Positions 1 through 8,763 are shown, counted from the first letter of the stretch. The stretch is 60,099 nt of DNA from JAADEM01 sp965371855 (GCA_965371855.1 CBDUZZ010000025.1:1-60099), one strand, 5' to 3'. A program made the numbers and translations. Notes: a model not told the origin generated them from the letters alone.

Positions 1-91
1 AAGCTAAAGGCTATAAGCTAAAGGCTATAAGCTAAAGGCTATAAGCTAAAGGCTATAAGCTAAAGGCTAAAAGCTAGAAGCTATAAGCTAT
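1..91. repeat. Heptad tandem repeat (aagctaa/aggctat)
   Basis: About six near-perfect copies of the 14-base unit aagctaaaggctat run from the window edge. The unit is itself two diverged heptads (aagctaa and aggctat), so the basic period is 7. Copies decay towards the right end. The array may continue to the left of the window. It lies just upstream of the mnmA-like gene. Confidence 0.95.
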
Positions 92-96
92 TCTCG

Positions 97-117
97 TAAT
101 TCATAATTCGTAATTCC
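97..117. repeat. Short heptad repeat (taattcN)
   Basis: Three heptads, taattca, taattcg and taattcc, lie directly after the first array and 16 bases before the mnmA-like start codon. The same heptad family recurs at 54461-54502. Confidence 0.85.
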
Positions 118-133
118 TCAAATTCACAACAAT

Positions 134-1180
134 ATGGCCTCAAAAGTTTTATTAGGAATGAGTGGAGGAATAGATAGTTCGGTTGCTGCTTTATTACTCA
201 AAAAGCAGGGGTTTGAAGTAATTGGAATGAGTCTGCTTACCTATACTTCAGAAAAAGAGCTGCCCGGAATAGAAGATGCCAAAAGACTTGCCAAAAAACT
301 GGATATTGAACATCACATAATTGACAGCCGTAAAGAGTTCAAAAGAGATGTTATAGACTACTTCGTTTACAGTTACCTGAAAGGTCAAACTCCAAATCCA
401 TGTATCCGGTGCAATGATGTGATAAAATGGAAATTCCTTTACGAATGGTCTGAAAAGCTTGATTGTGATTTTATCGCTACGGGGCATTACGTAAGAAAAA
501 CGGAAAAGAACGGTATATTTTACATTCAAAAAGGAACCGACACCTCCAAAGATCAATCATACTATCTCTGGAATCTGAATCAGGATACTCTTAAAAAGTC
601 GATATTCCCGCTTGGTGGCTTCCATAAAAATGATATTAAAGAGTTAGCAGAATCAAATGGATTTTTGTCTTCAGGAAACAGAAAAGAGAGTATGGGAGTT
701 TGTTTCCTGAAAAATAGTGATTATCGTAATTTTATAAAAACACAACTACCTGTCAACCATCCTGCAATTCAACCCGGAAACATCACAGATTTGAGCAACA
801 ACATAATTGGACATCATTTAGGATATCCATTTTACACTATAGGACAAAAAAGGCATATTGAAAATACCCCCCACAATCATTGTGTTATAAAAATCGTTCC
901 CGATCAAAACAGACTTATCGTAGGAAACAAGGATGAACTTAATTCTAAAACCGTTTCATTATCAAACTATCGCATCACTCCGGACTCTTCCTTGTGGAAA
1001 AACAGAAAGGTATTCATTCGTATTCGTGGTATCGACAGTTCGCCCGGGTACTATGGATTATTGAGAGTGGAAGAAACCTCTTTAACTGTCACTTTCGACC
1101 AATCAGTTTGGGCAATCACACCCGGACAATCACTGGTGTTCTACAATAACGATATCGTTATTGGTGGCGGAATCTGTTAG
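134..1180 (+). CDS. mnmA: tRNA-specific 2-thiouridylase, MnmA family
   Basis: Predicted cytoplasmic ATP-dependent enzyme that puts sulfur on U34 of Lys, Glu and Gln tRNAs. The N-terminal PP-loop ATP pyrophosphatase motif GMSGGIDSS is at residues 8-16. Two cysteines expected for the family are visible: Cys93 in NPCIRCN and Cys190 in MGVCFL, which in characterised MnmA form the catalytic pair. The ATGHY motif is near residue 115 and the C-terminal half fits the MnmA beta-barrel region. The length, 348 residues, is slightly under the roughly 360-370 of E. coli MnmA. The ATG lies 16 bases after a heptad repeat and no earlier in-frame start is plausible. Bacteroidota can carry more than one MnmA-like gene, so it could be the second paralog; the family call itself is firm. 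Confidence 0.93.
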   Translation: MASKVLLGMSGGIDSSVAALLLKKQGFEVIGMSLLTYTSEKELPGIEDAKRLAKKLDIEHHIIDSRKEFKRDVIDYFVYSYLKGQTPNPCIRCNDVIKWKFLYEWSEKLDCDFIATGHYVRKTEKNGIFYIQKGTDTSKDQSYYLWNLNQDTLKKSIFPLGGFHKNDIKELAESNGFLSSGNRKESMGVCFLKNSDYRNFIKTQLPVNHPAIQPGNITDLSNNIIGHHLGYPFYTIGQKRHIENTPHNHCVIKIVPDQNRLIVGNKDELNSKTVSLSNYRITPDSSLWKNRKVFIRIRGIDSSPGYYGLLRVEETSLTVTFDQSVWAITPGQSLVFYNNDIVIGGGIC

Positions 1181-1334
1181 AAAAAGGATTACGGGTTATG
1201 GTGTTAATTATTATTTTCAGGATAACTTTGAGTATATTCTCTAAAATCCTTGCTATTATTGTATTTCATTACACTGATTAGTTACTCTCGAAGTAATTTT
1301 ATATTTTGCACTTCATTTTTTAAAACTCCAACAG

Positions 1335-2726
1335 ATGAAACACCTGCTAACTGTCATACTCGTTCTTTTTTCGCTGATATCGTTTGCTCAACAAGGCAGC
1401 GTTAACGAGGCTAACATGAGTCAAATTCGTAAAGCATATGATAAAAATGACCCGTCCACAAGGGCTTTAACTAATGCTCTATCGAATAACGATGTAACAA
1501 AAATTGCCTTAAACCGTGAAAACCTGAGTAACATTGAACACAACTTCAAATATAAAGTTGACGTAAAAGGCATTTCTAATCAAAAAAAATCAGGTCGCTG
1601 TTGGATGTTTACAAGTATGAACACGCTCCGACCATTTGTAATTGATAAATATAAACTAAGCAAATTCGAATTTTCACATAACTACCTGTATTTCTGGGAT
1701 ATCTTTGAAAAGGCAAATTTATATCTTGAAGCGCAAATAAAATATGCCAAAAAACCGATGGATGATAAATACGTGGTATGGCTGTTTAAAAGTCCTGTAA
1801 ATGATGGCGGAGTATGGAACTCATTTACAAACTTAGCCGAAAAATACGGTTTAGTTCCTAAAGAAATCTTTCCTGAAACAAATTCAAGCGATAATACAAG
1901 TTGGATGATTAAAATTATTAAACGCAAGCTTCGTGAAGATGGCATTGAATTACGTAAAATGCATTCAAAAAAAATAAAATCCGAAAAACTTAGAGAACGA
2001 AAACTTGAAATGTTGGGAGATGTTTATAGAATTCTGTCGTTGAATTTGGGGGAGCCTCCTACTGAATTCAAATATCGCTTTGTAGATAAAGACCATAATA
2101 TAAATGAATATAAATCATACACCCCTATGAATTTTATGAAGGAAGTTTTAGGTGACATCGACTTTGCCGATTATATTATGCTTATGAACGACCCAACACG
2201 GGAATACAATAAAGTATATGAGATTGAATACGACCGGAATGTAATGGAAGGCAGAAACTGGACTTATCTGAATTTGCCAAATGATAAAATTAAACAATTT
2301 GCAATTGAGAGTATAAAAAACAACCAATCGATGTATGCATCGTGCGATGTCGGGAAACAGATAAACAATGATTTGGGCTTTAGCGATATTGACAACTATG
2401 ACTTTGAAGATTTGTACGGAATTAATTTTAACATGAATAAAGCACAACGGATAACAACATTTGAAAGTGGTTCATCGCATGGAATGGCTCTTATTGCCGT
2501 GGATGTTGACGAAAATGAGAAACCGCTAAAATGGCAATTTGAAAATAGTTGGGGTGAAAAAAGCGGACATAACGGCTATTTGACCTTCACCGATGAGTGG
2601 TTTAATGAATACATGTTTAGAGTGGTTATTCTGAAAAAATTTATTAATGAGAATACCTTGAAATTGCTAGATCAGAAAGCAATAATTCTACCCCCTTGGG
2701 ATCCAATGTTTCAGGCCGATGAATAA
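1335..2726 (+). CDS. Exported C1-family peptidase (bleomycin hydrolase/aminopeptidase C type)
   Basis: Papain-like cysteine peptidase of the PepC/bleomycin hydrolase type, 463 residues. The catalytic cysteine is Cys89 in SGRCWMF, the histidine His382 in GSSHGMAL and the asparagine Asn404 in FENSWG. This order and the EKSGHNGYLT stretch after it are typical of the family. Unlike cytosolic PepC it starts with a signal peptide (residues 1-19, ending SFAQ), so it should act in the periplasm or outside, probably cleaving short peptides from the N-terminus. It is monocistronic as far as can be seen, with 154 bases before it and TrmO convergent behind. Family assignment is secure; the substrate is unknown. 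Confidence 0.9.
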   Translation: MKHLLTVILVLFSLISFAQQGSVNEANMSQIRKAYDKNDPSTRALTNALSNNDVTKIALNRENLSNIEHNFKYKVDVKGISNQKKSGRCWMFTSMNTLRPFVIDKYKLSKFEFSHNYLYFWDIFEKANLYLEAQIKYAKKPMDDKYVVWLFKSPVNDGGVWNSFTNLAEKYGLVPKEIFPETNSSDNTSWMIKIIKRKLREDGIELRKMHSKKIKSEKLRERKLEMLGDVYRILSLNLGEPPTEFKYRFVDKDHNINEYKSYTPMNFMKEVLGDIDFADYIMLMNDPTREYNKVYEIEYDRNVMEGRNWTYLNLPNDKIKQFAIESIKNNQSMYASCDVGKQINNDLGFSDIDNYDFEDLYGINFNMNKAQRITTFESGSSHGMALIAVDVDENEKPLKWQFENSWGEKSGHNGYLTFTDEWFNEYMFRVVILKKFINENTLKLLDQKAIILPPWDPMFQADE

Positions 2727-2960
2727 GAGCCAGGATAAAACTTGTAGCGGTGTGTCCTTGAAAATATTCTTCCAAAACTATACACTCTTTACTTTAATTG
2801 ATTCAACCATACTTTTTATTAAAAGAAATCGCAAATTAATTTTGCATCTTTTATATATGGATTCAGAACCTTTACTCCTGTCATTATTGGAGCCAGTGAA
2901 ATCAAAACCGTAACTTTTATATGCTTTAGCTTTGTTAGCACTATTTTGTTGATATATAAA

Positions 2961-3446
2961 TCATTTTGTGAATCTCTCGTCATCTTTTGTTTTTCCAAGT
3001 TTATATACATTATGTTCAAGCCACCCATTTTTTGTTACTTTTCTAATATCAAATTCTGGTACGTAGGGTTTTATATCCAAAAGAGGTGTTCCATCTATAA
3101 TATCAACATCTTTAATGTATAGTATGTTATTTTCAATTTTGTTGAGACGTACAATTGAAATCCCAATAGGATTTGGTCTACTTGGTGCACGTATAGCAAA
3201 AATTCCATGTTCCTTATCATCCATAAATGGTTTAACCTTTAAGGAAGTTTTCTTTGATAAATGAAAGTGATATATCAGGAAAATATGAGAGAAATTTTCT
3301 AAATCTTGTAATCCGTCAATAAATTTAGGAAATATTTCTACTTTCCCTTCATTATTCACAGAAGCGGTAGGTTGGATTGGTGTTCCTTTCGGCTCTTTGA
3401 AGGGGGTATGTATTATTCCGATTGATTTGTATCGTATTTCGTTCAT
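2961..3446 (-). CDS. trmO: tRNA (N6-threonylcarbamoyladenosine37-N6)-methyltransferase TrmO
   Basis: TsaA/TrmO family protein of 161 residues. Members methylate t6A37 in tRNA-Thr using S-adenosylmethionine in a small beta-barrel fold. The N-terminus IGIIHTPFKEPKGTPIQP and the later RAPSRPNPIGISIVRL and DIIDGTPLLDIKPYVPEFD stretches are diagnostic of the family. The ATG at 3446 is chosen over one 54 bases upstream because the extra codons run through a 7-bp hairpin (gagtaga...tctactc, 3476-3498) and do not match the family N-terminus. It has no C-terminal extension as seen in E. coli YaeB. It stands alone between the C1 peptidase and a pseudogene region. Confidence 0.92.
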   Translation of the reverse strand: MNEIRYKSIGIIHTPFKEPKGTPIQPTASVNNEGKVEIFPKFIDGLQDLENFSHIFLIYHFHLSKKTSLKVKPFMDDKEHGIFAIRAPSRPNPIGISIVRLNKIENNILYIKDVDIIDGTPLLDIKPYVPEFDIRKVTKNGWLEHNVYKLGKTKDDERFTK

Positions 3447-3649
3447 TTTCTGTCTGTTTTTGTAATGTTTAAGTAGAGTAGAGCCTGATAGTCTACTCAA
3501 TAATTAATAATCATAAAGATAATAATTACAAGTGAACTATCAGCACCTCCCTTCATCAAACGTATTCTGAAAAAAACTGAGGATATCAATACTGCATTCA
3601 AATTGGGTTTCCAAATGGCGGAACAAACTGTACGACACCATCAGAACGC

Positions 3650-3904
3650 TTAATTATCAATCCATTGAACGTTATGCTCATTAAGCCTGTAAAAAGGGTT
3701 TTCAATAATCTTATGCCTTAACAAGTCTGTATGTACACACCCCGGAACTGACGCATCCAGCCAGTCATTTACACCTGCTTCACTAAATTCCCAACCGGAA
3801 TCAATAACTGTTCTATTAACAGTAGGTTCACTTACATCCTGAGTTTACAACTTACTGCCAATAAAAAGCCAGGCAAAATAAATAAGCAGAAAAAGCTACA
3901 ACAT
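3650..3904 (-). pseudogene. N-terminal remnant of a GH2 beta-mannosidase
   Basis: On the minus strand a frame reads a lipoprotein/signal-like start (LFLLIYFAWLFIGSKL), then GWEFSEAGVNDWLD, ASVPGCVHTDLLRHKIIEN and PFYRLNEHNVQWIDN, followed by a stop at 3650. The series VPG-VHTDLL-PFY-NE-QWI is the N-terminal signature of family GH2 beta-mannosidases, whose full length is about 850 residues. Here only about 80 codons survive. In-frame stops also lie at codon 3 (3896-3898) and codon 20 (3845-3847). Nothing downstream (3649 and lower) continues the enzyme, so it is a deletion remnant. It suggests that a mannan-related gene was lost here. Confidence 0.8.
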
Positions 3905-3942
3905 CAATACTTGAGATAAAAATATCGCATAAAACGATAAAT

Positions 3943-3979
3943 AAACCCTCCAGGGGTTTCAAAAGCCCTTGAAGGGTTA
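3943..3979. repeat. Two small adjacent palindromes in the spacer
   Basis: A palindrome aaaccctccaggggttt (3943-3959) is followed by a second related one, agcccttgaagggtt (3964-3978). They share the aaccct/agggtt core. No gene overlaps them; the rest of 3905-4072 shows nothing recognisable apart from AT-rich sequence. Confidence 0.6.
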
Positions 3980-4073
3980 TAGTATTTATTAAAATCTACG
4001 AATTAATCGTATGAAACAATTTTCTTTTATATTTTTACTCAAAAAAAAATCATTAAACACCTCAAGCATTGGC

Positions 4074-4097
4074 TTATTAACTCATTAACACAATAAC
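4074..4097. repeat. Octad repeat before the methyltransferase
   Basis: Three degenerate octads, ttattaac, tcattaac and acaataac, end one base before the ATG at 4099, so they cover the translation initiation region of the next gene. Confidence 0.75.
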
Positions 4098-4098
4098 T

Positions 4099-4806
4099 AT
4101 GAAGCAAGGAAAATTATACCTCATCCCCAGTACTCTTGGCGGCAGTTCTATCGACTTCAATGTTCCCAAGGCTAACAAAGAGATTATTCTGTCGTTAAAA
4201 TATTTTATTGTTGAAAATATCCGTACAGCCCGCAGGTTCATGAAAAAGGTTGACACATCCATCGACATTGACAGTCTGACTTTTTACGTTCTGGACAAAC
4301 GCACCAAAACATCTACAATACCATCTTTTCTCAATCCCATTAACAATGGACATTCAATTGGCATACTATCTGAAGCCGGTTGCCCGGGAGTGGCTGACCC
4401 CGGTGCTGACGTTGTTAAACTTGCACACAAAAAGAACATAAAAATAATTCCTCTTATTGGCCCCTCGTCTATTCTGTTATCAGTAATGGCGTCAGGACTG
4501 AATGGTCAAAACTTTGCATTTAATGGATATCTTCCGGTTAAAACAGGGGAAACATCAAAAGCTATCAGAGAGCTTGAACAACGCTCAATACACCTGAAAC
4601 AAACACAACTATTCATTGAAACTCCGTTCAGAAACACAAAAATATTGAAGGATATTATCTCCACTTGCAAGCCTACAACACAACTCTGTGTAGCATGTGA
4701 TATAACTCTGGATACAGAATTTATTATTACTAAAACTATAGCCGAATGGAAAGGAAAGACTCCTGATATAAATAAAAGACCTGCCATATTCCTCATCCAG
4801 GGATAG
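4099..4806 (+). CDS. RsmI-like SAM-dependent methyltransferase (tetrapyrrole methylase fold)
   Basis: A 235-residue member of the tetrapyrrole methylase superfamily, closest in look to Bacteroidota RsmI-like proteins. The N-terminus KLYLIPSTLGG replaces the usual LYVVATPIGN; SEAGCPGVADPGADVV (about residues 91-106) and IIPLIGPSSILLSVMASGL (116-134) are the conserved SAM-binding and dimer motifs. RsmI methylates the 2'-O of C1402 in 16S rRNA; the role here is inferred from the family. The LGG variant and short length mark the Bacteroidota subgroup, for which the target is less certain. The ATG is preceded by an octad repeat and not by a clear Shine-Dalgarno. Confidence 0.85.
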   Translation: MKQGKLYLIPSTLGGSSIDFNVPKANKEIILSLKYFIVENIRTARRFMKKVDTSIDIDSLTFYVLDKRTKTSTIPSFLNPINNGHSIGILSEAGCPGVADPGADVVKLAHKKNIKIIPLIGPSSILLSVMASGLNGQNFAFNGYLPVKTGETSKAIRELEQRSIHLKQTQLFIETPFRNTKILKDIISTCKPTTQLCVACDITLDTEFIITKTIAEWKGKTPDINKRPAIFLIQG

Positions 4807-4935
4807 TGTTACAGCTGGGAGTCTGAAAACAACTACCTTGACACAGTGCAGTATAATACTACATAACGCATGATGAAATTGTAAAAAGCGTAACTTTAAA
4901 GTTGAAGATGACTAGCCAAAAATAAGAAAACACAA

Positions 4936-4963
4936 ATTGGGGAGTTGAGGAACTGAGGAATTG
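4936..4963. repeat. Octad repeat between convergent genes
   Basis: Octads attgggga, gttgagga, actgagga and the start of a fourth (attg) lie between the convergent RsmI-like and coiled-coil genes. No terminator-like hairpin is evident in this spacer (4807-5033). Confidence 0.7.
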
Positions 4964-5033
4964 CTTTTCTAAAAGTTACAATATTGGTTTGCTATATTAA
5001 GGACATATAAGAAGTATAAAATCAGGCTTTGAA

Positions 5034-5753
5034 CTAATAATGTCCCAGTAGTTTGGCTATTTTATTTATGTTGGCATTCTTATTCGGGTCGATAGGTTTA
5101 TTGTCTGTTTTTGCAGATAGCAACTGTTTTCTTAAATTAATAAAAGTTCTAGATATTGATTCAATTGTCTCTTTCTGACTAATTAGTTGCTCTTCAAGTG
5201 ATTTTAATTGAATATCTTTTTTCTGAATTTCCTCTTTATTATTAGAATAGTCAGAATATAATGAATTGTATTTTTGTTTTGTTTCGGAAAATTCTTTTTG
5301 AATTAATTCATTTCGTCCTTGTGCAAGGTTTATCGAGTAATGCAAACTGGCAGTATCTTTCTGCAGTTGAGTTAATTGTTGTTTTACTTTTTGCAGTTGT
5401 TCAGAAGTTTTAAGTGCTGTTTGTTTGTTGTATTTAAAATCGTTCCGGATGTCGTTCAATTGATTGTTAAGTTCATCAATTTTCGTTTGAAATGCAGTTG
5501 TTTTTATCATTAAATCACTAACCTCATCAGACTTAATAGCATTGCTTTTGCTCAGACTATATCTTACCTTATCATAATCTGCAACAGCGGATTCAAGGTC
5601 AGAGGTGAGTTTTTTATTCTCTGTTGTTTTATCATCAAGATTTTTTGATAAATGATTCTTTTCTAACAGCAGTGCTTCATATTTTTTCTTCGAAACAACA
5701 CATCCTGTGAAAACAAAAATTGAGATAATAAATAAAAATAATTTGTATAACAT
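5034..5753 (-). CDS. Coiled-coil lipoprotein
   Basis: A 239-residue predicted lipoprotein: hydrophobic leader, lipobox FTGC with Cys18, then a long Lys/Glu/Asp/Ser-rich coiled coil (about residues 25-215) with heptad-like Leu spacing. The start VSKKKYEALLLEKNHL resembles the N-terminal region of OmpA-family lipoproteins of Bacteroidota, which normally end in an OmpA-like peptidoglycan-binding domain. That domain is absent here; the protein ends ANINKIAKLLGHY. It may be a spacer or scaffold protein at the outer membrane. It is divergent from the next gene with 57 bases between, which holds a -7 element for this gene. Function is not known. Confidence 0.7.
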   Translation of the reverse strand: MLYKLFLFIISIFVFTGCVVSKKKYEALLLEKNHLSKNLDDKTTENKKLTSDLESAVADYDKVRYSLSKSNAIKSDEVSDLMIKTTAFQTKIDELNNQLNDIRNDFKYNKQTALKTSEQLQKVKQQLTQLQKDTASLHYSINLAQGRNELIQKEFSETKQKYNSLYSDYSNNKEEIQKKDIQLKSLEEQLISQKETIESISRTFINLRKQLLSAKTDNKPIDPNKNANINKIAKLLGHY

Positions 5754-5788
5754 GCGTCTGATATTTAAAAAGGTTTCTAAATTTATAT

Positions 5789-5796
5789 CAAAATTA
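5789..5796 (-). promoter_or_regulatory. -7 promoter element of the coiled-coil lipoprotein gene
   Basis: The minus strand reads TAATTTTG, an exact match to the Bacteroidota consensus TAnnTTTG, 35 bases upstream of the ATG at 5753. No convincing -33 TTG was identified. Confidence 0.5.
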
Positions 5797-5810
5797 AAAA
5801 ATCTTTTATT

Positions 5811-6998
5811 ATGAGAACTATTTATGTAACTCTTTTAAATATAATTCTTTTAATCTCCCTGTTTTCTGCTGATATTTTTTCTCAGGAAAACAAGTATATT
5901 ATTAATGGTAAAATCGTTGATGCATCTAATTATAACCCCGTTGAATTTGCAAATATAGGCATAGAAGGTACATTTCTGGGGACAGCATCTGATATTGATG
6001 GTATTTTCAAACTTGTTATCGACGAAAAATTTTCAGATTTTGATGTTGTTATTTCAGCTGTTGGTTATCAAAGTAAAAAGTCAAAGGTAAAAGAACTTGC
6101 GGTTGATGGAATTCAAACAATAAAACTTACCCCGGCCATTTATGGACTTTCACAAGTTGATATTAAAGCTCAATCGAGAGTGCTTTATGGAATAATAAAA
6201 TCAGCAGGGAATTTAATAACACAAAATTATTTTTCTGAACCTTTTGAGTATAAAACATTTTATTTGAATGAAAACAGAACAAACGAAAGTAAAACGGAAG
6301 CTGTTATTTCGGTTGTTGACAGCAACGGTTATGGCAACCGGACTTATACAGATGCCTTTATAAACCGGTCGTACCACATTGATGAGATTAGGAGAAACTA
6401 TGACCATCAACCGATAGAAGAGGGGTTGAGTAGTCTTGATTTTTTGTTGCTTTTTGACATTGTCAGAGTCAGGGGTAATATTCTTGATTCAACCGGGTTA
6501 TATGATTTTGACCTGAAATTGGAAGATATTACGTTTTTTAATGGAGATTCTGTATGGGCTATAGGCTATAAAAATAGTAAGCCGGCTTTCACCACTACCG
6601 CGAATAATTATGTTACATCTTATTCAGGAGTAATATATGTATCAAAGTCAACAAGTGCTGTGCTTAGAAATGAACTGAATATTGAAACTGATGGATACTT
6701 TCCATATGGATATACTGCCTTTTATGATGATGAGATTAAATCACAATCAATTGCTAAATCAAACTATAAGGTAGTTACATCTTACCGTAAAAACAGTGAA
6801 GGAAAATATAAGCTAAGTAGTATTAGTATTGAAAAGAAGCTTGTTGGGAATGATGGTAAAGAGTTGGTTTTGAATGAAAAACTGAAGATTTTAAAAATGA
6901 AAAGTGATAATATTTCTCAGGTGAACAGAAGAGAATATTATTCATTAAAATCTGTTAATAAGGAATTCTGGAAAAGGTTTACAATTCCTGAGGATTAA
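5811..6998 (+). CDS. Exported CarboxypepD_reg-like domain protein
   Basis: A 395-residue exported protein. A signal peptide (about 1-24, ending DIFSQ) is followed by a carboxypeptidase-regulatory-like beta-sandwich at about residues 28-110 (INGKIVDASNYNPVEFANIG, then GTFLGTASDIDGIFKL and VISAVGYQSKK), the same domain that starts SusC proteins and DUF5686 proteins. The remaining 280 residues are beta-rich with no catalytic motif that I recognise; they lack a TonB plug or barrel. It is likely a periplasmic or outer-membrane-associated protein. It is divergent from the coiled-coil lipoprotein and convergent with the GH16-fold gene. Confidence 0.7.
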   Translation: MRTIYVTLLNIILLISLFSADIFSQENKYIINGKIVDASNYNPVEFANIGIEGTFLGTASDIDGIFKLVIDEKFSDFDVVISAVGYQSKKSKVKELAVDGIQTIKLTPAIYGLSQVDIKAQSRVLYGIIKSAGNLITQNYFSEPFEYKTFYLNENRTNESKTEAVISVVDSNGYGNRTYTDAFINRSYHIDEIRRNYDHQPIEEGLSSLDFLLLFDIVRVRGNILDSTGLYDFDLKLEDITFFNGDSVWAIGYKNSKPAFTTTANNYVTSYSGVIYVSKSTSAVLRNELNIETDGYFPYGYTAFYDDEIKSQSIAKSNYKVVTSYRKNSEGKYKLSSISIEKKLVGNDGKELVLNEKLKILKMKSDNISQVNRREYYSLKSVNKEFWKRFTIPED

Positions 6999-7000
6999 AG

Positions 7001-7032
7001 TGTTGATTTGGTGATTTGTTAATGTGCTGATG
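7001..7032. repeat. Octad repeat after the CarboxypepD_reg gene
   Basis: Four octads, tgttgatt, tggtgatt, tgttaatg and tgctgatg, begin two bases after the stop codon at 6996-6998, in the spacer between convergent genes. Confidence 0.75.
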
Positions 7033-7069
7033 AACTTATGCCTTAATTTTGTCAATTGCCAAATTCTTA

Positions 7070-8527
7070 CTACTTACTTTTTACTCTTTTGTAGCAGCGA
7101 ACCCAGTCAATATCCATAGATGTGGGTAAATTAGCTGGTATCTTATCTTCTAACAGATGCGAACTGAATACCATATACATTGTATGTTGTGGAATGTTTG
7201 TGCTCATCTCTTTAATAGTTTCTCCGTTAATTTTCCATATTAGTTTATCGGATGTCCATTCTAGTGAAAAGATGAAGAAATTGTCAGAAAAATTTGCTCC
7301 TGTTATTTCATGAGAAATATTTTTAAATGAGTCACCATCCTTTAAGTGAGAACCTATTCTTATTTTTTTTGATGATTTTGAATTATATCGGATGATATCA
7401 ATTTGTGGTACATTTTTTTCTGAAACCATCCAAAATGAATGTGTTACAGGGTGTGAGTGGTTTAATCTGATTTTTGCTTCAAATTTTCCATATTTCTGTC
7501 TGAAACTTTGTCCGGTACTAATTATTCCCGAAGTGTACTCAAAGTCTGCAGGCATAAAACCGTATTGTTTATCCCAGATTTTTCCTTTACACTTTTCTTT
7601 TTTTGTAACAATGCTTGCCAAAGAATCACGCAATACAATATTCTTGTCCTGGAAAAACTGCTTTTCGTGAGCCAGTACATAATTATCGTTCAATAGTGCT
7701 TTACCCCAAAAATATCCTGTTATCCATTTTGTTGTATCAAGAGTTTTATTGTCAAACTCATCACTAAAAGTCTGTTCCCATTTATGTAATTCATCAAACA
7801 GATTCTCTTTTTTTGTTTTTGAGTACCAAATTAAATTTGGAGTCTTTTTTATCTCTTTATATTCATTTAAGAGACTATACTCTTCCGACTTTTTAAATCT
7901 GTCAGGGTCTTCCATCTCAGCTTTGAAGTCAAGAAACTTTTTCGAAGTGATATATTGTAACTCCTCGTTATAATTATTAATTCGTTCTGAGCCATTCAGA
8001 ATCTCATAGTTTTTAAAGTCAGTAGAGTTCAATGCTTTATTTATGAAACGAATATCTGTCGATCTCTTTAGTTTTTTAAACTTCTTTTGTTTTTCAAACT
8101 CAGGAGTTTTTTTGAATCCTTTGGTCATTTTTGCCTGACGAAATGCCGAAGATTCCGTGAAATTTTTAAGTTCTATAAATCGTTGATATTCATCAGAACC
8201 TAATGTTTTGTCAATACGTTCAGGTTTTCCGCTGTTTTTAAACCGGAAATAATTTTTAATGTCTTTTGATTTACTTAGAGCTTTAAAGTTCTTGAATTTT
8301 CTGTATTGGTCAGTATGTTTAAACTTTTCAGTCTTTAGTTTTTTTACTTTTTTCTCAAATTCACCGGTATGAACCAGCTTATCTAATTCAAGGTAACGCT
8401 TATAATAGTTGGAGTTTTCATATTCCTGAAAACGATCATAGTCGGATCTCAGGTTGTTTAATTTTGATTCGTATTTTGCAGTGTCCGGAAATTTGCTCCC
8501 GAATATTTTACTAAATATACCTGACAT
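7070..8527 (-). CDS. GH16-fold protein with repeat-rich N-terminus and degenerate active site
   Basis: A 485-residue protein. Residues about 260-482 have the GH16/concanavalin-like layout: FSDEFDNKTLDTTKW, SGIISTGQSFRQKYGKFEAKIRL, THSFWMVSEKN, FIFSLEWTSDKLIWKINGE and MDIDWVRCYKR. The GH16 catalytic motif ExDxxE is replaced: residues 375-380 read QIDIIR, so nucleophile Glu is Gln375 and acid/base Glu is Arg380, with only Asp377 kept. It should not hydrolyse glycans by the usual retaining mechanism and may bind carbohydrate. Residues 15-240 are highly charged and built of degenerate units of about 20-25 residues with the pattern S/T-x-x-Y/F-x-x-F-x-x-L-K. There is no signal peptide or lipobox at the start (MSGIFSKIFGSKF), so the location is unclear. 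The ATG is the only good start. Confidence 0.75.
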   Translation of the reverse strand: MSGIFSKIFGSKFPDTAKYESKLNNLRSDYDRFQEYENSNYYKRYLELDKLVHTGEFEKKVKKLKTEKFKHTDQYRKFKNFKALSKSKDIKNYFRFKNSGKPERIDKTLGSDEYQRFIELKNFTESSAFRQAKMTKGFKKTPEFEKQKKFKKLKRSTDIRFINKALNSTDFKNYEILNGSERINNYNEELQYITSKKFLDFKAEMEDPDRFKKSEEYSLLNEYKEIKKTPNLIWYSKTKKENLFDELHKWEQTFSDEFDNKTLDTTKWITGYFWGKALLNDNYVLAHEKQFFQDKNIVLRDSLASIVTKKEKCKGKIWDKQYGFMPADFEYTSGIISTGQSFRQKYGKFEAKIRLNHSHPVTHSFWMVSEKNVPQIDIIRYNSKSSKKIRIGSHLKDGDSFKNISHEITGANFSDNFFIFSLEWTSDKLIWKINGETIKEMSTNIPQHTMYMVFSSHLLEDKIPANLPTSMDIDWVRCYKRVKSK

Positions 8528-8763
8528 ATTTGAAACGTTTAGATTTAATATATTCTTGCATACGAAATTATATCATTTTTGTTAAGGAATTGATGTAAAA
8601 AGTGAAAAATATTAATAAATGATGATGTGTTTGGTATATAATTGAAAATATTTCTGTTGATATTGAACGTTTTGTGGTTTATTTGACAAATTCTAAATCC
8701 CAGTTCCGGCAATCGGAAGTGTTGTCATTTTATTGTACAATATGAGTAATGAGAATATTAAAA

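Noticed and set aside
1..91. CRISPR array at the window start
   Set aside because: Units are contiguous heptads without spacers, and no cas gene is present.
2719..2913. 64-codon plus-strand frame after the C1 peptidase, with a TAATTTTG at 2837-2844
   Set aside because: No family resemblance, it overlaps the peptidase end, and the -7-like match has no gene behind it apart from an 18-codon frame.
3534..3652. Plus-strand frame of about 40 codons (contains PPFIKRILKKTEDINTAF)
   Set aside because: It reads like a protein tail, but I cannot assign a family, there is no start, and it may be chance next to the GH2 remnant.
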